The translations under genes and the position numbers were made by a program. The notes under the pieces are model-generated. The model worked only from the letters and a program-made list of their open reading frames with translations, did no database searches and was not told the origin of the DNA. A stretch of 64,000 nt of DNA from CAZYFH01 sp965249175 (lineage in GTDB: Bacteria; Acidobacteriota; Vicinamibacteria; Vicinamibacterales; UBA8438), in contig OZ252227.1 in the NCBI GenBank assembly GCA_965249175.1, forward strand, positions 1 to 64,000, written 5' to 3'. Positions 17,679 through 27,483 of the stretch are shown one piece after another (within the stretch, counting starts at the first letter, position 1; each line of letters opens with the position of its first letter).

Positions 17679-19396
17679 CGAAAAATGCTGTCGACGAACA
17701 ACTCCGTCTCACGGCGCATCGCCTGCCGCAGCGCCTCACCAACATGTGGAAACAGATCCTCGTCGGGATACACCGCCGGCACGTTTCGTAGATAGAGCCA
17801 CTGGCTCGCGAAATTCGTCACCAAGGCACGTGCCCGATCATCGTCGAGCATGCGACGTGTTTGACGTTCCAGAACCTCAGGATCACGCAGTCGACCCTGG
17901 CTTGCCACGTCAATCAACTCGTCATCAGGCAGACTCGACCACAAGAAAAACGAGAGCCGTGAGGCCAATTCCAGATCAGCGATTTCGTAATTCGTACCGG
18001 CCGCAAGTCCGTCCGGGTCTCGCTCGACGCGAAGAACAAACTCCGGACTGGCTAGCACCCAACGCAACGCCAGTGCAATACCGGCATCAAACCCCCCTGC
18101 GGCGCGGCCGGCTTCAAAAAACCCAAACAGCACGTCCATGTCACCCGTGGTTGCCGGGCGCCGATACGCACGCCGGGCAAGTGTCGACAAGATGTCTCGC
18201 GCGCAGGCGGTCTGCTCCTGTGCCGAGTCAGCCTCAGATGGCTCACAGACGAATATCCGCTGTCGGCTGGGCGTCGACCCCACCGGTGGAACGTCGTTCG
18301 CATCGTACGGACCCGTTATCGTCAGCTGGCCCAGATACGGCTGATGCCGAGTATCTCGGGCGGTATAGGGCCGTAGATAGGGTTCGCGTACCGTTTCCGG
18401 ATACGCCCATGTCCGCCGCTCGAAGGTCACCTGTATATCCCGAGGACCCGCACGAACAGGGAGACGAAACTCCCAGTCACTATCGACCGCACGTTGCCTG
18501 GCTTGCCAATCGCGATACGCATCACTGTTCCGCGGCGCATCCACTGGAGGTGCCTCGCCCACGGTGTAGGACTGAGCGATCTCATTGTCGAGACTGACTT
18601 CGAGAGTATGGGGAACATCGAATGTGGCGAGCTCACCACCAGTACCCCGCGCCAGCAACACTCTCACGACGTATTCCCCGTCCTGTGGAAAGTTGTACCG
18701 AAACGTTGCCCCACCCCTCGTACCGAACGGCATGCCCTCGACCCAATCATCTTGCGAGAGATCATTGGTCACACGAAACGTCTCCGTGGCGGCCGACGGC
18801 ACCGGTCTGCCCACCGCAATCCGACTAATCTTTCGCGCCGCGCTCAAGTACCGTTCGAGTAGCGTCGGGGAGACACCAAGCACACCGGCGACGTTGTCGA
18901 ACCCGTAGCTCGCGCCGTCGGCCGGCAGCAGCTCGGTCACGTCGACCTCCAGGTCCAACAGATCCCGAACCGCATTGTGATACTCGGTCCGATTGAGACG
19001 ATGGAAGGCCTCTGTGCGTCCTGGGTTGAGGTTGGTTGCGGCAACACGGTCGAGCTCCGCTTCCAGCCATCCTGTAAAGGCATCGTACGTGGCGGCATCC
19101 GGCCGCGGACGCGGCAGAGGCGGCATGGCGCCGGCTCTCAGCTTGCGGACGACGCTCTCCCACACCTCCGGGGCCATGCCCACGTTGTCGACATCGAGTG
19201 TGTCGAGCGCCAGGTCGGCGGTGCGCAGCCGCTCGTTGTGACAGGTGACGCAATATTGATCGAGGAGCGCCCGTGGCGCCGGAGAGGCGAATTCGCCCGG
19301 GGCCGTCTGTGCGAACGCACCAGACGCGAGGACGCTGCAGGTGACGACGAGCGTCGCGACGGCTCCGGCGATGGCGCGGCTCAGCCGTTCAGGCAT
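17679..19396 (-). pseudogene. DUF1592/DUF1587/DUF1595 planctomycete-type cytochrome protein, N-terminal part
   Basis: Begins with a signal peptide (VATLVVTCSVLASGAFAQ) and a haem c motif CVTCHN shortly after. DUF1587 follows (FHRLNRTEYHNAVRDLL), then DUF1595 (RRAYRRPATTGDMDVLF) and DUF1592 (LASRLSFFLWSSLPDDEL). The frame is lost at the ISL3 insertion after VDSIF. The full protein would be about 820 residues, periplasmic and haem-binding, a partner of the coupled DUF1552 gene. It is divergent from the gene at 19552, with about 155 bases between them that should hold both promoters. Confidence 0.85.
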
Positions 19397-19551
19397 GGTG
19401 ACGTCGACCGTCGGCTCATTCTACAGAACATCGAGATTTCTCTGCCCGTTCGGGCAGCGGTCTGTCTAATGAGCGTCCGGCCGCACTACAATCGCAAAGC
19501 TCTCGCTCAGCTTGGCAGCGCGCATCGACATCGACGGGCTCGACCGAAACG

Positions 19552-20832
19552 ATGTCCGGCCATCCACTACGGTCTTTCGTTCTGGCTAGCGTCCTCCTGG
19601 GGGTCCCCTGCTGGGCGCTTGCCCAGCCAGGCGGTGAAGAGCGCGTGCCACGCACGCCATGGGGCGTGCCGAGCCTCCAGGGGACCTGGCAGCTCGAGAC
19701 CATGACGCCAATGGAGCGTCCGGCCGGATACGAGGATCGGCCTCGTCTCACTGACGCGGAAGAGGCGGCGCTTCTCCAGACGCTGCGGAGCGGCATTCGC
19801 CAGGCGCTCGATGCGGCTCTGAGCGCGGATTTCGAGTTGGGAGATGGCGGTGTCACCGAGTCGATTTTCGACGCCCCGTTGCTGGACGGGCGCACGTCGC
19901 TGGTTGTCTCACCTTCGACCGGGCGGATCCCTCGCACGCAGGTCGGCGAGGAGCGGGCGGGGATTCCCTCTCGGAGGATGAGAGGCATTCCCGAGGGCCC
20001 CGAGGACCGGGCGATGGACGAGCGGTGCATGATAGGCGGGACGCTGCCGCTCCGCGGGACTGCGTTCCCGGCCGTGATCTTCCAAACTCCGGGGCATCTC
20101 GTCATACATCACGAATTCATCAACGGCACGATCATCGTCCCGCTGGACGACCGTCCCGCGCTGCCCACCGCCATTCGCCAGTGGACGGGGGCCTCGCGAG
20201 GGTCCTGGGACGGGGACACCTTGGTCATCGAATCGACCAACTTCGATCCACGCTGGACGTTTCAGGGATCGGGGGCCGGTCTCCGCCTGGTTCAGCGTCT
20301 GACGCGGGTCGATCACGACACGCTGCACTATGAATACACCGTCGACGATCCGGAGTCGTTTACCGAACCGTGGTCGGTTGCCTATCCGCTGACCAACACC
20401 GGGGCGCCGTTCTATGAGTTTGCCTGTCATGAGGGCAACCGCAGCATGCCGCTGCTGCTATCCGGCGCGCGGGCAACCGAGGAAGCGGCCATGTTCGTCG
20501 GTTCGTTCGGCCTCTCGTCGTTCGAGGGTGTCGCCGACGCCGCCGTGCAGGGCCCGGCGTTCACCGACGGGATGCTGTCGTACGACGCCAGTGGGCGAGT
20601 GTCGGTCCACTTGATGCACCCTGACAACTACCTTGCCTATTACGGCCGGTATGACGTGAACGTCAGTCAGGGAATCGTACGCCATGTGGTGGACGGTGGA
20701 TCGCAACCTCGTTTGCGGGGCGGGACGCTGAGCCACCGGTACGAGCTCACAGACGATGGCGACACGCTAGTCCTGTCGCTGATGGATGACGACGGGGTCG
20801 CGAGCCGCGCGACATGGCGGCGCCTTCGATAG
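19552..20832 (+). CDS. Secreted 'RTPWG-PSLQG-W' family protein of unknown function
   Basis: 426 residues with a signal peptide (VLASVLLGVPCWALAQ). The mature part starts with the family signature RTPWGVPSLQGTWQ and ends with repeats of a beta-rich pattern. A second member lies at 55512. Conserved features shared by the two are an ERPAGYED/RPEEQAD stretch, SPSTGRIP/DPPNGRLP, SRGSWDGDTLVIESTNF and YEFACHEGN. These proteins are frequent in Acidobacteriota and related genomes and are expected to be periplasmic or extracellular. No catalytic motif is evident. Confidence 0.75.
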   Translation: MSGHPLRSFVLASVLLGVPCWALAQPGGEERVPRTPWGVPSLQGTWQLETMTPMERPAGYEDRPRLTDAEEAALLQTLRSGIRQALDAALSADFELGDGGVTESIFDAPLLDGRTSLVVSPSTGRIPRTQVGEERAGIPSRRMRGIPEGPEDRAMDERCMIGGTLPLRGTAFPAVIFQTPGHLVIHHEFINGTIIVPLDDRPALPTAIRQWTGASRGSWDGDTLVIESTNFDPRWTFQGSGAGLRLVQRLTRVDHDTLHYEYTVDDPESFTEPWSVAYPLTNTGAPFYEFACHEGNRSMPLLLSGARATEEAAMFVGSFGLSSFEGVADAAVQGPAFTDGMLSYDASGRVSVHLMHPDNYLAYYGRYDVNVSQGIVRHVVDGGSQPRLRGGTLSHRYELTDDGDTLVLSLMDDDGVASRATWRRLR

Positions 20833-20905
20833 CCCTGCCTGGATTGGTCGGGCTGACTCAGCAGGAAACCACCCGAGCTAGATGTTCAGCGTGCCACGCC
20901 GATAC

Positions 20906-21547
20906 CTATTCGCGCATAACCCTCTTTATCAATTCCCGATCCCTTACTCTCCCATATGCCTTCTGCGATATTTCTCTTCTTTCAGCCATTTGCTTCAGCT
21001 GTGCCAGTTTTTCTTCCAACCGTGAAGGGTCTCGGCCGCCAGTAAACGGCCCGGGGTGCTTGATCCCATAAACGGGACTTCGATAATCAATGTGACGATT
21101 CGTGGCTCGAATCTGCCTCAACATCATCTCTACGGCGATCAGTCCACTCAGAAGCACGAGTGCTTGTGGCCAACGTGAGACCAAGTAGACTTGATACACA
21201 ACTGTCATATTCAGCAGCAGAATCACAGTGAGCAACAAATATCGCAGTTTCTGTCGATGTTGGATGATTCCTTCGTGCTTCCCTTGAACGTTGCCCTGGC
21301 TCAGGAGCCACCCTACCCGATCGACATCGTCTGCCACATATCGAAATGACTGAATGAGGCCAATTAGGAATAGCGACAGTAAGGCCGGTCGCCAGCCGCA
21401 ATAGACCAAGAGGAGTCCAAAGAGGAGCGTGTAAACGGCCAGTACGCCGATATAGAGCGTCCCCATCCAAAGACGTCGAAGTCTGAGGGCGAGGTTGGCA
21501 ACGTTGAGGTCTTTGGATTGCATGTTCGTGGCAACCGTAGCCATCAT
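20906..21547 (-). CDS. Membrane protein of unknown function
   Basis: 213 residues. About four hydrophobic segments (LWMGTLYIGVLAVYTLLFG, ALLSLFLIGL, LLLTVILLLNMTVVY, ALVLLSGLIAVEMML) are followed by a charged C-terminal tail that is probably cytoplasmic (SRLEEKLAQLKQMAERR, coiled-coil-like). The gene has noticeably lower GC than its neighbours. It follows the DUF2339 gene on the same strand. No family recognised. Confidence 0.6.
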   Translation of the reverse strand: MMATVATNMQSKDLNVANLALRLRRLWMGTLYIGVLAVYTLLFGLLLVYCGWRPALLSLFLIGLIQSFRYVADDVDRVGWLLSQGNVQGKHEGIIQHRQKLRYLLLTVILLLNMTVVYQVYLVSRWPQALVLLSGLIAVEMMLRQIRATNRHIDYRSPVYGIKHPGPFTGGRDPSRLEEKLAQLKQMAERREISQKAYGRVRDRELIKRVMRE

Positions 21548-21564
21548 CTATCCACTTTGCGCGA

Positions 21565-24324
21565 TCAGACGCCTTTCTTTGGCGGCAACGGCGATACGTA
21601 GCCAATCACAAGAATCAGCAGACCGACGACCACGAACGACACAATCCGCGCGATGGTGCCGATGTCGGCCAGGTCGACCGCGAAGAGCTTCACCACGACG
21701 GCGCCGAGAAGGACGACTCCCGCCCACCAATTGGCGCGCTCCGCGAGACGCGTCGCGCTGAACATGACGACGAAGGCCACGCTGGTCCAGACGATCGACA
21801 GCGCCGTCTGAAACACGGCCGCCTCCCAGAGAGCCTCGCTGCGAAACGGCACGTCGGCCAGATAGTGGGTCGCCCGGGCCGCGGCTCCGTTCATCGCTAC
21901 AAAGCCGAGCGCGGCCAACCACACGACACGCGTGTCTTCTGCGATCCGCATCCCGAGGCCGCTCTGAGCGCCACGCCAGAACAGCACCGCGAGTACACAT
22001 AGCTGTGTGAGCTCTATCGGGTTGAGGACCGGCAGATAGGCGAGGGGCTCGGGATCGCCCGGGTGAACGCTGGCGACCATCAACCAGAAACCCACGAGGG
22101 CGAGGATAGGAACCTGGCCAGCGCCTACGTAGTCATCACGAAAGCGCCGAATCGGCCAGTCGATCTGAGAACCAAGCTTCGAGAGGGCGACAACGACCGC
22201 AAGGGGAACCAGAGCCCAAGTCACGAAGGACCAACTGTCCTCGGTAAGGAGGCGTCCCACCTGCCACGACGCTTCCCACGTCACGAGGAGTAACGACAGC
22301 CACAGCGCTCCGCGGTGGAAGATACCGACGCGCGACCCCCAGTCGTCCCCAACACGCCACAACACCCAGAACAGTGCCGCCAGACTCAGCGGCCACGCGA
22401 TGATGCCCCACTGGGCCAGCGGATGGGTCGCCGTCAGCCGCCACATCACGAGAAACCAGAGCTGGACGGGGAGCATCATGAGCGGCGGAAACGCCAAGTG
22501 CGACCAATTGAGGCGGTGACGGAGACACGCGAGCATCGCAAAGCTCGCCATGAAGAAGACCAACGTGACGCTGTCGGCGTCCCTCAATCTGAGATGACGC
22601 GCGACCTCATCGCTGCCAGCCCCAAACCACCAGAGCAGTCCCCAGACTAGGGCTCCGTTCGACAGCATCGAATAGAAGCCGTTCTCCTCACGATGCACAT
22701 AGACGAGCCATGCCGTCAGAAACCCGGACACGCTGACCATGAGACCACCCACATACAGGATGTTCAACACGGGAATACCGGCGGACACGCCACCCGTCTC
22801 CTCGAGGAACGCGACGCCCGCGCCGATCTGGAGCAGTGTCCCGAACAGCACAGCACGCGTCCGGCTCTGTCGTACGCCGATCCAGACCAACGCGGCCCCC
22901 TCGAGTGCCCAGACGGCACCGGTCCACCGTCCATCGAGGGCGAGCGGAATCATGAGCGTCCCGAAGGCGACGCTGAGCGCAACGAACGCGTCGACCAAGC
23001 TCGCCAGCGCGCGTGGCCGCGCTTGATACAAAGCACCCGTCAGCACGGCATAGAACAGCGAAACCACGAGGGCACTCCAGGCTGGTCCATAGTCGAAGTG
23101 ACTCACCAGCGGGTGTTGAAGGGAGAAGGCCGCCAGCGGTACGCCGAACACGAGCGTGCCATCGACGTAGCCGGTCAGACGCGGGGGTTGAGGCCACGCA
23201 AACAGGACCGACACGGCGACAAAGAATAGGAAGAACAGCGCGAGAAACGGCTGTGTCGTGGCGAAGAGCTCGGGCCGATACGACTCGACTCCCCACGCCG
23301 TGCCCACGAGAAACGTGAACCCAAAGGCCAACAGGTTCAACACCCGCCATGCCCGGAACCATGCCACGAGCACGACACCGGCATCGAGCACGGCGTAATA
23401 GGAGAACAACGCCACGTGGCTCCCATCCCGGGACACCAGCACCGGACCGAGAAACCCACCAAGGGTCGCAAGTACGGCAAGGCTTGGCGCGTCCTGCCTG
23501 ACGGCCAGCACGGCACCCGCGACGACAAGCATCACCATGACCGCGAGCCCGGAGCCCGCGCCGATGATCTCGTAGAGGTTGGCGGCCGCGAACGCCGTGA
23601 GATACACGATCCCCAGACCGCCACCCTGTAGCGCCAGGGCATACTCCGTGCGACTCGTCCGGAGCCGCCACCCCACGGCCAGCAACGCCAGGCCACCGAC
23701 GGCAACGCTCGCGAGGCGGAGCTCGATCGGGAACCATCCCTGCTCAGCGACATAGTTCAAGAAGAACGCGACGCCAAAGAAGAGAATGACCACGCCCACA
23801 CGAACAACCGCGTTGCCGCCGAACAGCCATGACGTGATGGCATCCGCCCACCGGGATAACGTGTCCGAGATCTCGTCAGCCTGAGATCTCGGCCGATCCG
23901 TCGTCGCTGAGGCAGAGGCCGGCGTGTGGCCAGCGGCGGACGCACCGGCCGACGGCGTGGTGACGTGGGATGCCGTGGCGACCGTTGGAGTCGTGCTCGC
24001 CCTGGGTGTCACAGACGGGAGTGGTGGTCGAGGGCCGGCCGGGGCGGCAACCGTCGACGGTGGCTCGGTGGGTCGCGGTGGCGTCGGAGTCGTCGAAGGA
24101 GACGGCGCCCCCTCGCCCTGGACGGCGGACCGCAAACGAACAAGATCGCCTTCGGATGCAAGCAGCCGACGCGCGTAGTCCGCCAGACGGCGCTCGAGAC
24201 CGTCCACCCGGTCACGCAACTGCCGGACGTGCCCCGGTGAGACGCCCTGGAGGTGGAGGACCACGAAGACCAAACCTATCGGCAAGGCGAAGCCAAGAAG
24301 CGCCAGCAGCATGATCATTTCCAT
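21565..24324 (-). CDS. DUF2339 multi-pass membrane protein
   Basis: About 919 residues. The start chosen is the ATG preceded by AGGAG (MEMIMLLALLGF); an in-frame ATG exists seven codons upstream. There is an N-terminal transmembrane segment, then a coiled coil (RDRVDGLERRLADYARRL), then a Pro/Thr/Ser-rich linker, then more than twenty hydrophobic segments beginning VRVGVVILFFGVAFFLNYV, the DUF2339 arrangement. The function is unknown. It overlaps the end of the MarR-type gene and is probably under that regulator. Confidence 0.8.
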   Translation of the reverse strand: MEMIMLLALLGFALPIGLVFVVLHLQGVSPGHVRQLRDRVDGLERRLADYARRLLASEGDLVRLRSAVQGEGAPSPSTTPTPPRPTEPPSTVAAPAGPRPPLPSVTPRASTTPTVATASHVTTPSAGASAAGHTPASASATTDRPRSQADEISDTLSRWADAITSWLFGGNAVVRVGVVILFFGVAFFLNYVAEQGWFPIELRLASVAVGGLALLAVGWRLRTSRTEYALALQGGGLGIVYLTAFAAANLYEIIGAGSGLAVMVMLVVAGAVLAVRQDAPSLAVLATLGGFLGPVLVSRDGSHVALFSYYAVLDAGVVLVAWFRAWRVLNLLAFGFTFLVGTAWGVESYRPELFATTQPFLALFFLFFVAVSVLFAWPQPPRLTGYVDGTLVFGVPLAAFSLQHPLVSHFDYGPAWSALVVSLFYAVLTGALYQARPRALASLVDAFVALSVAFGTLMIPLALDGRWTGAVWALEGAALVWIGVRQSRTRAVLFGTLLQIGAGVAFLEETGGVSAGIPVLNILYVGGLMVSVSGFLTAWLVYVHREENGFYSMLSNGALVWGLLWWFGAGSDEVARHLRLRDADSVTLVFFMASFAMLACLRHRLNWSHLAFPPLMMLPVQLWFLVMWRLTATHPLAQWGIIAWPLSLAALFWVLWRVGDDWGSRVGIFHRGALWLSLLLVTWEASWQVGRLLTEDSWSFVTWALVPLAVVVALSKLGSQIDWPIRRFRDDYVGAGQVPILALVGFWLMVASVHPGDPEPLAYLPVLNPIELTQLCVLAVLFWRGAQSGLGMRIAEDTRVVWLAALGFVAMNGAAARATHYLADVPFRSEALWEAAVFQTALSIVWTSVAFVVMFSATRLAERANWWAGVVLLGAVVVKLFAVDLADIGTIARIVSFVVVGLLILVIGYVSPLPPKKGV

Positions 24325-24856
24325 CACAGGCTCCTCGCTTCGCAAGGCGGCTGGCGGCCTCTAGTGACGCCGGTTCGTCGAGTCGCGCGGTCACGTCCCG
24401 AACGACTCTGACGGTTCGTGCGAGATCACGAACACGCATTCCCAAAACGATCGCCTCGGACCATTTGGCACCAGCTTCGGCCAACTCCGCCTCCAATCGA
24501 CGGCCACGGGGGCTCAGAGCGACCAGGGGCGAACGGGCATGGTCAGGGTTTGGCTCGAGCCTCAGGACCCCTTCTTCGACGAGGAGATCGACGACGCGCT
24601 GCACGCTTTGCCGCGTCATCCCCATTCGTCGCGCGATCTGGGGAACCGTGCGTGTCAGTTCTCCAGCGGCCCCAATGACCTGCCATCGGGCCTGCGATTG
24701 CCGCATCGGGGCAGTCAGGGCCGCGCCATGACGGAGCAGCGCGCCGTTGAGACGAAACACCTCGAGCACAAGCGCGCGGAGGGCGTCCGCGGCGGCGTGC
24801 TTCGGCAAACCGCCGCTACCCGTTCGAGGCGCTGGGACCTGGCGTCGATTTGGCAT
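24212..24856 (-). CDS. MarR-family transcriptional regulator
   Basis: A winged-helix region covers about residues 50-130 (QARWQVIGAAGEL, VPQIARRMGMTRQSVQRVVDLLVEEGVL, SPLVALSPRGRRL). MarR proteins are usually about 150 residues. The last 45 residues here (after about SLEAASRLAKRG) overlap the DUF2339 start in another frame and look non-homologous, so a late frameshift or run-on is possible. Two inverted repeats directly upstream (24859-24897) are the likely autoregulatory operator. It probably controls the downstream DUF2339 gene. Confidence 0.75.
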   Translation of the reverse strand: MPNRRQVPAPRTGSGGLPKHAAADALRALVLEVFRLNGALLRHGAALTAPMRQSQARWQVIGAAGELTRTVPQIARRMGMTRQSVQRVVDLLVEEGVLRLEPNPDHARSPLVALSPRGRRLEAELAEAGAKWSEAIVLGMRVRDLARTVRVVRDVTARLDEPASLEAASRLAKRGACDGNDHAAGASWLRLADRFGLRGPPPPGRLTGARPAVA

Positions 24857-24858
24857 AG

Positions 24859-24897
24859 TGACATCATAATGTCATATTGACAGTATACTGTCAATAT
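24859..24897. promoter_or_regulatory. Tandem palindromic operator of the MarR-type gene
   Basis: Two adjacent dyads lie just upstream of the MarR start. TGACAT-N4-ATGTCA is at 24859-24874, and a perfect 24-bp palindrome at 24874-24897 has the core TTGACAGTATACTGTCAA. The second contains promoter-like TTGACA and TATACT. The size and symmetry suit dimeric MarR binding and autorepression. Confidence 0.65.
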
Positions 24898-25052
24898 GGC
24901 AGGTGCGGAACAACCGGCGGTACATCGGACCCAACGCTAGGGTGTAGCGGGAGTCGCCCGGAGGGGCGGGCAGGCCCTGGCCATCATTTTGCCGCCCAAC
25001 GACAGCGTATGCCCGTCGGTCTGTGGCCACATGGCGTGGACGGAAACGCGGA

Positions 25053-25083
25053 GATGGGTTCGAATCCCATGCGGTCCACCACC
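25053..25083 (+). other. tRNA 3'-end-like fragment (T arm plus acceptor strand)
   Basis: GATGGGTTCGAATCCCAT forms a T-arm-like hairpin with a TTCGAAT loop and is followed by GCGGTCCACCA, like a tRNA or tmRNA acceptor 3' strand with encoded CCA. I could not find a matching 5' acceptor strand or a proper anticodon arm upstream. It may be a tRNA remnant left by integration (attachment-site-like) or chance. Confidence 0.3.
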
Positions 25084-25127
25084 ACCCTGTCCAGCAGGGA
25101 GCGGTCCAACGTCACCCAGTCGGTGCC

Positions 25128-25559
25128 TTACGGTGGATCGAGGGCATCGACGGTGAAGCAATGTCGGCCGGGTGGGTGATTCCAGAACACCTCCGCGTCC
25201 GAATCCCGTTCCAGTGAGTACGTAGCGCACAGGTCGTAGGTGATCTCGCTCCGAACCGCGTATATGTAGCGTTCCCCGGTCTGAGGATCAGTCACATTGA
25301 TCCTCTCGGATCGCGCGATCGCGGCCAGTTCGTCCAGCGAGATAGGCAGTGCGCGCTTCAGCGCATCCTTGATGTCCGGATCCTGGCAGAGCGATTGAAT
25401 CTCGCGAAAGATGGTCTGCAGATCGGCCGTGCGTTGTTGATCGAAACGCTGAAGTCGCGCTGTCCCGGGCGAACCGACCAAGGCAACGCCCCAGACGACG
25501 GCGACTACGACCACCACCGACGAAGCCACCGAGAACGCCGCATGAGCGCTTGTCTTCAT
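25128..25559 (-). CDS. Small membrane-anchored or exported protein, unknown
   Basis: 143 residues starting MKTSAHAAFSV with one N-terminal hydrophobic segment (VVVVVAVVWGVALV), then a hydrophilic domain containing LQTIFREIQSLCQD and YDLCATYSLERD. The ATG overlaps the stop of the upstream DUF5671 gene (ATGA), so translation is coupled. The domain may accompany DUF5671 proteins. No catalytic signature. Confidence 0.6.
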   Translation of the reverse strand: MKTSAHAAFSVASSVVVVVAVVWGVALVGSPGTARLQRFDQQRTADLQTIFREIQSLCQDPDIKDALKRALPISLDELAAIARSERINVTDPQTGERYIYAVRSEITYDLCATYSLERDSDAEVFWNHPPGRHCFTVDALDPP

Positions 25560-26237
25560 GCTGCCGCCTCCAGTTTCGCCTCGTGGCGCATTGTGAAGGC
25601 CAGGTAGAGCACCAGCCCCCCTGCGATCACGAACAACAGGCCTGCCTTCAGCAGAAAGCGAACCGTCAGTTGTCCTTCGAGGAGAAAGTAGATGAGGGTC
25701 ATCACGTCTCCGGACAGCGTCAGTGCGCCGACGAAGATTGACAGATACCCCAGCCAGCGACGAATGGCCCCTCTCGCCTTTTCGGCATCCAGGCGCGCTT
25801 GGCGCAACAGGAAGTGCCACAGGACCATAAAGACGGGAAACGTGACGATGACGATCGCCAACTGGACCCGAACAATCGACATGATCGCCGCCAGCTGAGC
25901 GGAGCTGGTGCGCCACGCGGGATCTGGGAACGCGAAATTGATGTACGTAAAGAACAGCAGGATCAGGCTGGTCGCCCAGGCGTACAGCGCGCCGAACGTG
26001 AGCAGGTAAAAACGCGTCCCGAGCCCGACGTGGCCAGACGGACCCCGGCCGGCCGCGGGCACGAACCGGGCTCGCCGTGGTCGGGGTTGGAATCGGCAGA
26101 TCAAGATCGCGTGTGCAGAAGACCTCGGCGACGTCTCTCTCTCTCCAACCGGCCGACACCAGCAGTTGACGGATGGTCGCGTGGTCCGTGCCCTTCTCCC
26201 GCGCATGGTCGACAAACCGTGTGAGCTGTTCGTCCAT
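25556..26237 (-). pseudogene. DUF5671-like membrane protein, frameshifted
   Basis: The N-terminal part MDEQLTRFVDHAREKG...LLVSAGWRERDV (a short helical domain common before DUF5671) reads in one frame to about 26090. The membrane part (TRFYLLTFGALYAWATSLILL, then three or four more segments) continues in another frame to 25556. The switch lies around the codons for PIPTP. One indel would explain it, by decay or sequencing error. If repaired it would be an inner-membrane protein of about 226 residues coupled to the gene at 25128. Confidence 0.65.
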
Positions 26238-26279
26238 CGTTTTCGTCCTGTGGGCGCTATAGGGCTGCAGCCTGACTGC

Positions 26280-27158
26280 TCATCGCGGGCTCCCGAGATC
26301 GATGAGCCGCGCTCCGGTTTCTGCCTCCCGGTAGTCGAAGAACTCTTGTCTGATCGTCGCCTGGAACTCGCCGAGTGCGGTCGTGACACGCCCGGTCAGC
26401 GTCGTGGACGTCGGCACCCAGGCACCGCTCATTGGTTTCATCTCCGCCGAGACGGCAAACCCCTCGACCCGCGCAAGCCACCGGAACCGCAGGAACGCCA
26501 TCCCGACGTTGTCAAAGCTGTATTTCACTATCTGTTCCACCTCTGGATCGATCCAGAACGTGACCAGCGACGTCTTGTTGAACCCTCGACTAAGTCGCGG
26601 GTTGGAGCTGTCGTCGTCCACCGTCGGGTAGTACTCGATCCGGACGACCTCGCGACCGGCACGGGTGTCACGACCCGCGAAGTAGTAGGCGCCCGGCTCG
26701 AACGGAAACTCGGTGCCGTAGTGCACGTCGTTGATGAACCGCGGCGCGAGGTCCTGGGAGCCCCCCTGTGCGCGCCGCCGGCGCTCCTGACGTCGCCACT
26801 CATCCTCTGCGTCTCGACGCTCGTCCTCGTCGATGTCGATGCCGTCGATCCGCACCGGACTGCGCACCGCGACACCGTCCGTGACGTACCACTCGTACTC
26901 CCGCCGGATCCCGGAGATTGGATCCTCCAGCGGCGCGTCGACCTCGACGGTCAAGATGTGGCGAAAGGTGAAATCGCCGAGTTGCTGCCACGACGTGTAC
27001 CGGTTGTCGAGGACCCGCTTCATGAGCTGGTCGATCTCGTTCCCGCCCGGTGCGGCTTGCGCCGCCCTCTCGCTCGACGCGGCGGCGCTCGCCATCGCGG
27101 CAACGATTGAGCACCCGACCACCGCCGCTAGACACCGCCTTCGCATGACAGAGCGCAT
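26280..27158 (-). CDS. Exported protein of unknown function
   Basis: About 292 residues from MRSVMRRRCLAAVVGC. A Sec signal peptide ending near ASAAASS is followed by a soluble, beta-rich domain with an acidic/basic patch (DEDERRDAEDEWRRQERRR). Motifs such as EFPFEPGAYYFAGRD and VTFWIDPEVEQIVKYSFDN suggest an outer-membrane-lipoprotein-sorting-like or DUF-type fold, but I do not recognise the family. It lies 42 bases upstream of the DUF5671-like gene on the same strand, possibly one transcript. Confidence 0.6.
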   Translation of the reverse strand: MRSVMRRRCLAAVVGCSIVAAMASAAASSERAAQAAPGGNEIDQLMKRVLDNRYTSWQQLGDFTFRHILTVEVDAPLEDPISGIRREYEWYVTDGVAVRSPVRIDGIDIDEDERRDAEDEWRRQERRRRAQGGSQDLAPRFINDVHYGTEFPFEPGAYYFAGRDTRAGREVVRIEYYPTVDDDSSNPRLSRGFNKTSLVTFWIDPEVEQIVKYSFDNVGMAFLRFRWLARVEGFAVSAEMKPMSGAWVPTSTTLTGRVTTALGEFQATIRQEFFDYREAETGARLIDLGSPR

Positions 27159-27483
27159 AAGGGTGCACCGTAGCATGGGGCATGCCAACCGCCCACCGTC
27201 TGGCAAGTGGCTCTGCCGCAGTCAGTTGGATCGTGTCGTGGTGGGCTCAACGCGGCGACCGCGAACCCAGTCGGGACACCTGATGCGGCGCCACGTGCAT
27301 CGCGTGCACATGGAGTTGAAGCCGATAAGGAGTAATAGACCCGCCCGGCCCGCCGTCCCCTAGCCCATCGACCGCGAGAGGCCCAAAGGGAGGTCGTCGA
27401 CCCGGTGCTGTGCCTTAGAACCGGACTCTCAAGCAGAAGCCCGCGAAATCAGGCATGGCGCGGCCGGTCGACTCCAGCGGCGG
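27159..27483. other. Intergenic stretch with no recognised feature
   Basis: 325 bases between two minus-strand genes. I see no convincing ORF, tRNA or long hairpin. It should contain the promoter of the exported-protein gene at 26280-27158. Confidence 0.5.

Noticed and set aside
16257..17795. Long plus-strand frames opposite the ISL3 type b transposases
   Set aside because: Antisense shadows that run across the element boundary into different host DNA in each copy.
24926..25083. selC (tRNA-Sec) or tmRNA gene
   Set aside because: The 3' end looks tRNA-like, but no UCA anticodon loop, no matching 8-bp acceptor and no tmRNA tag frame could be found.
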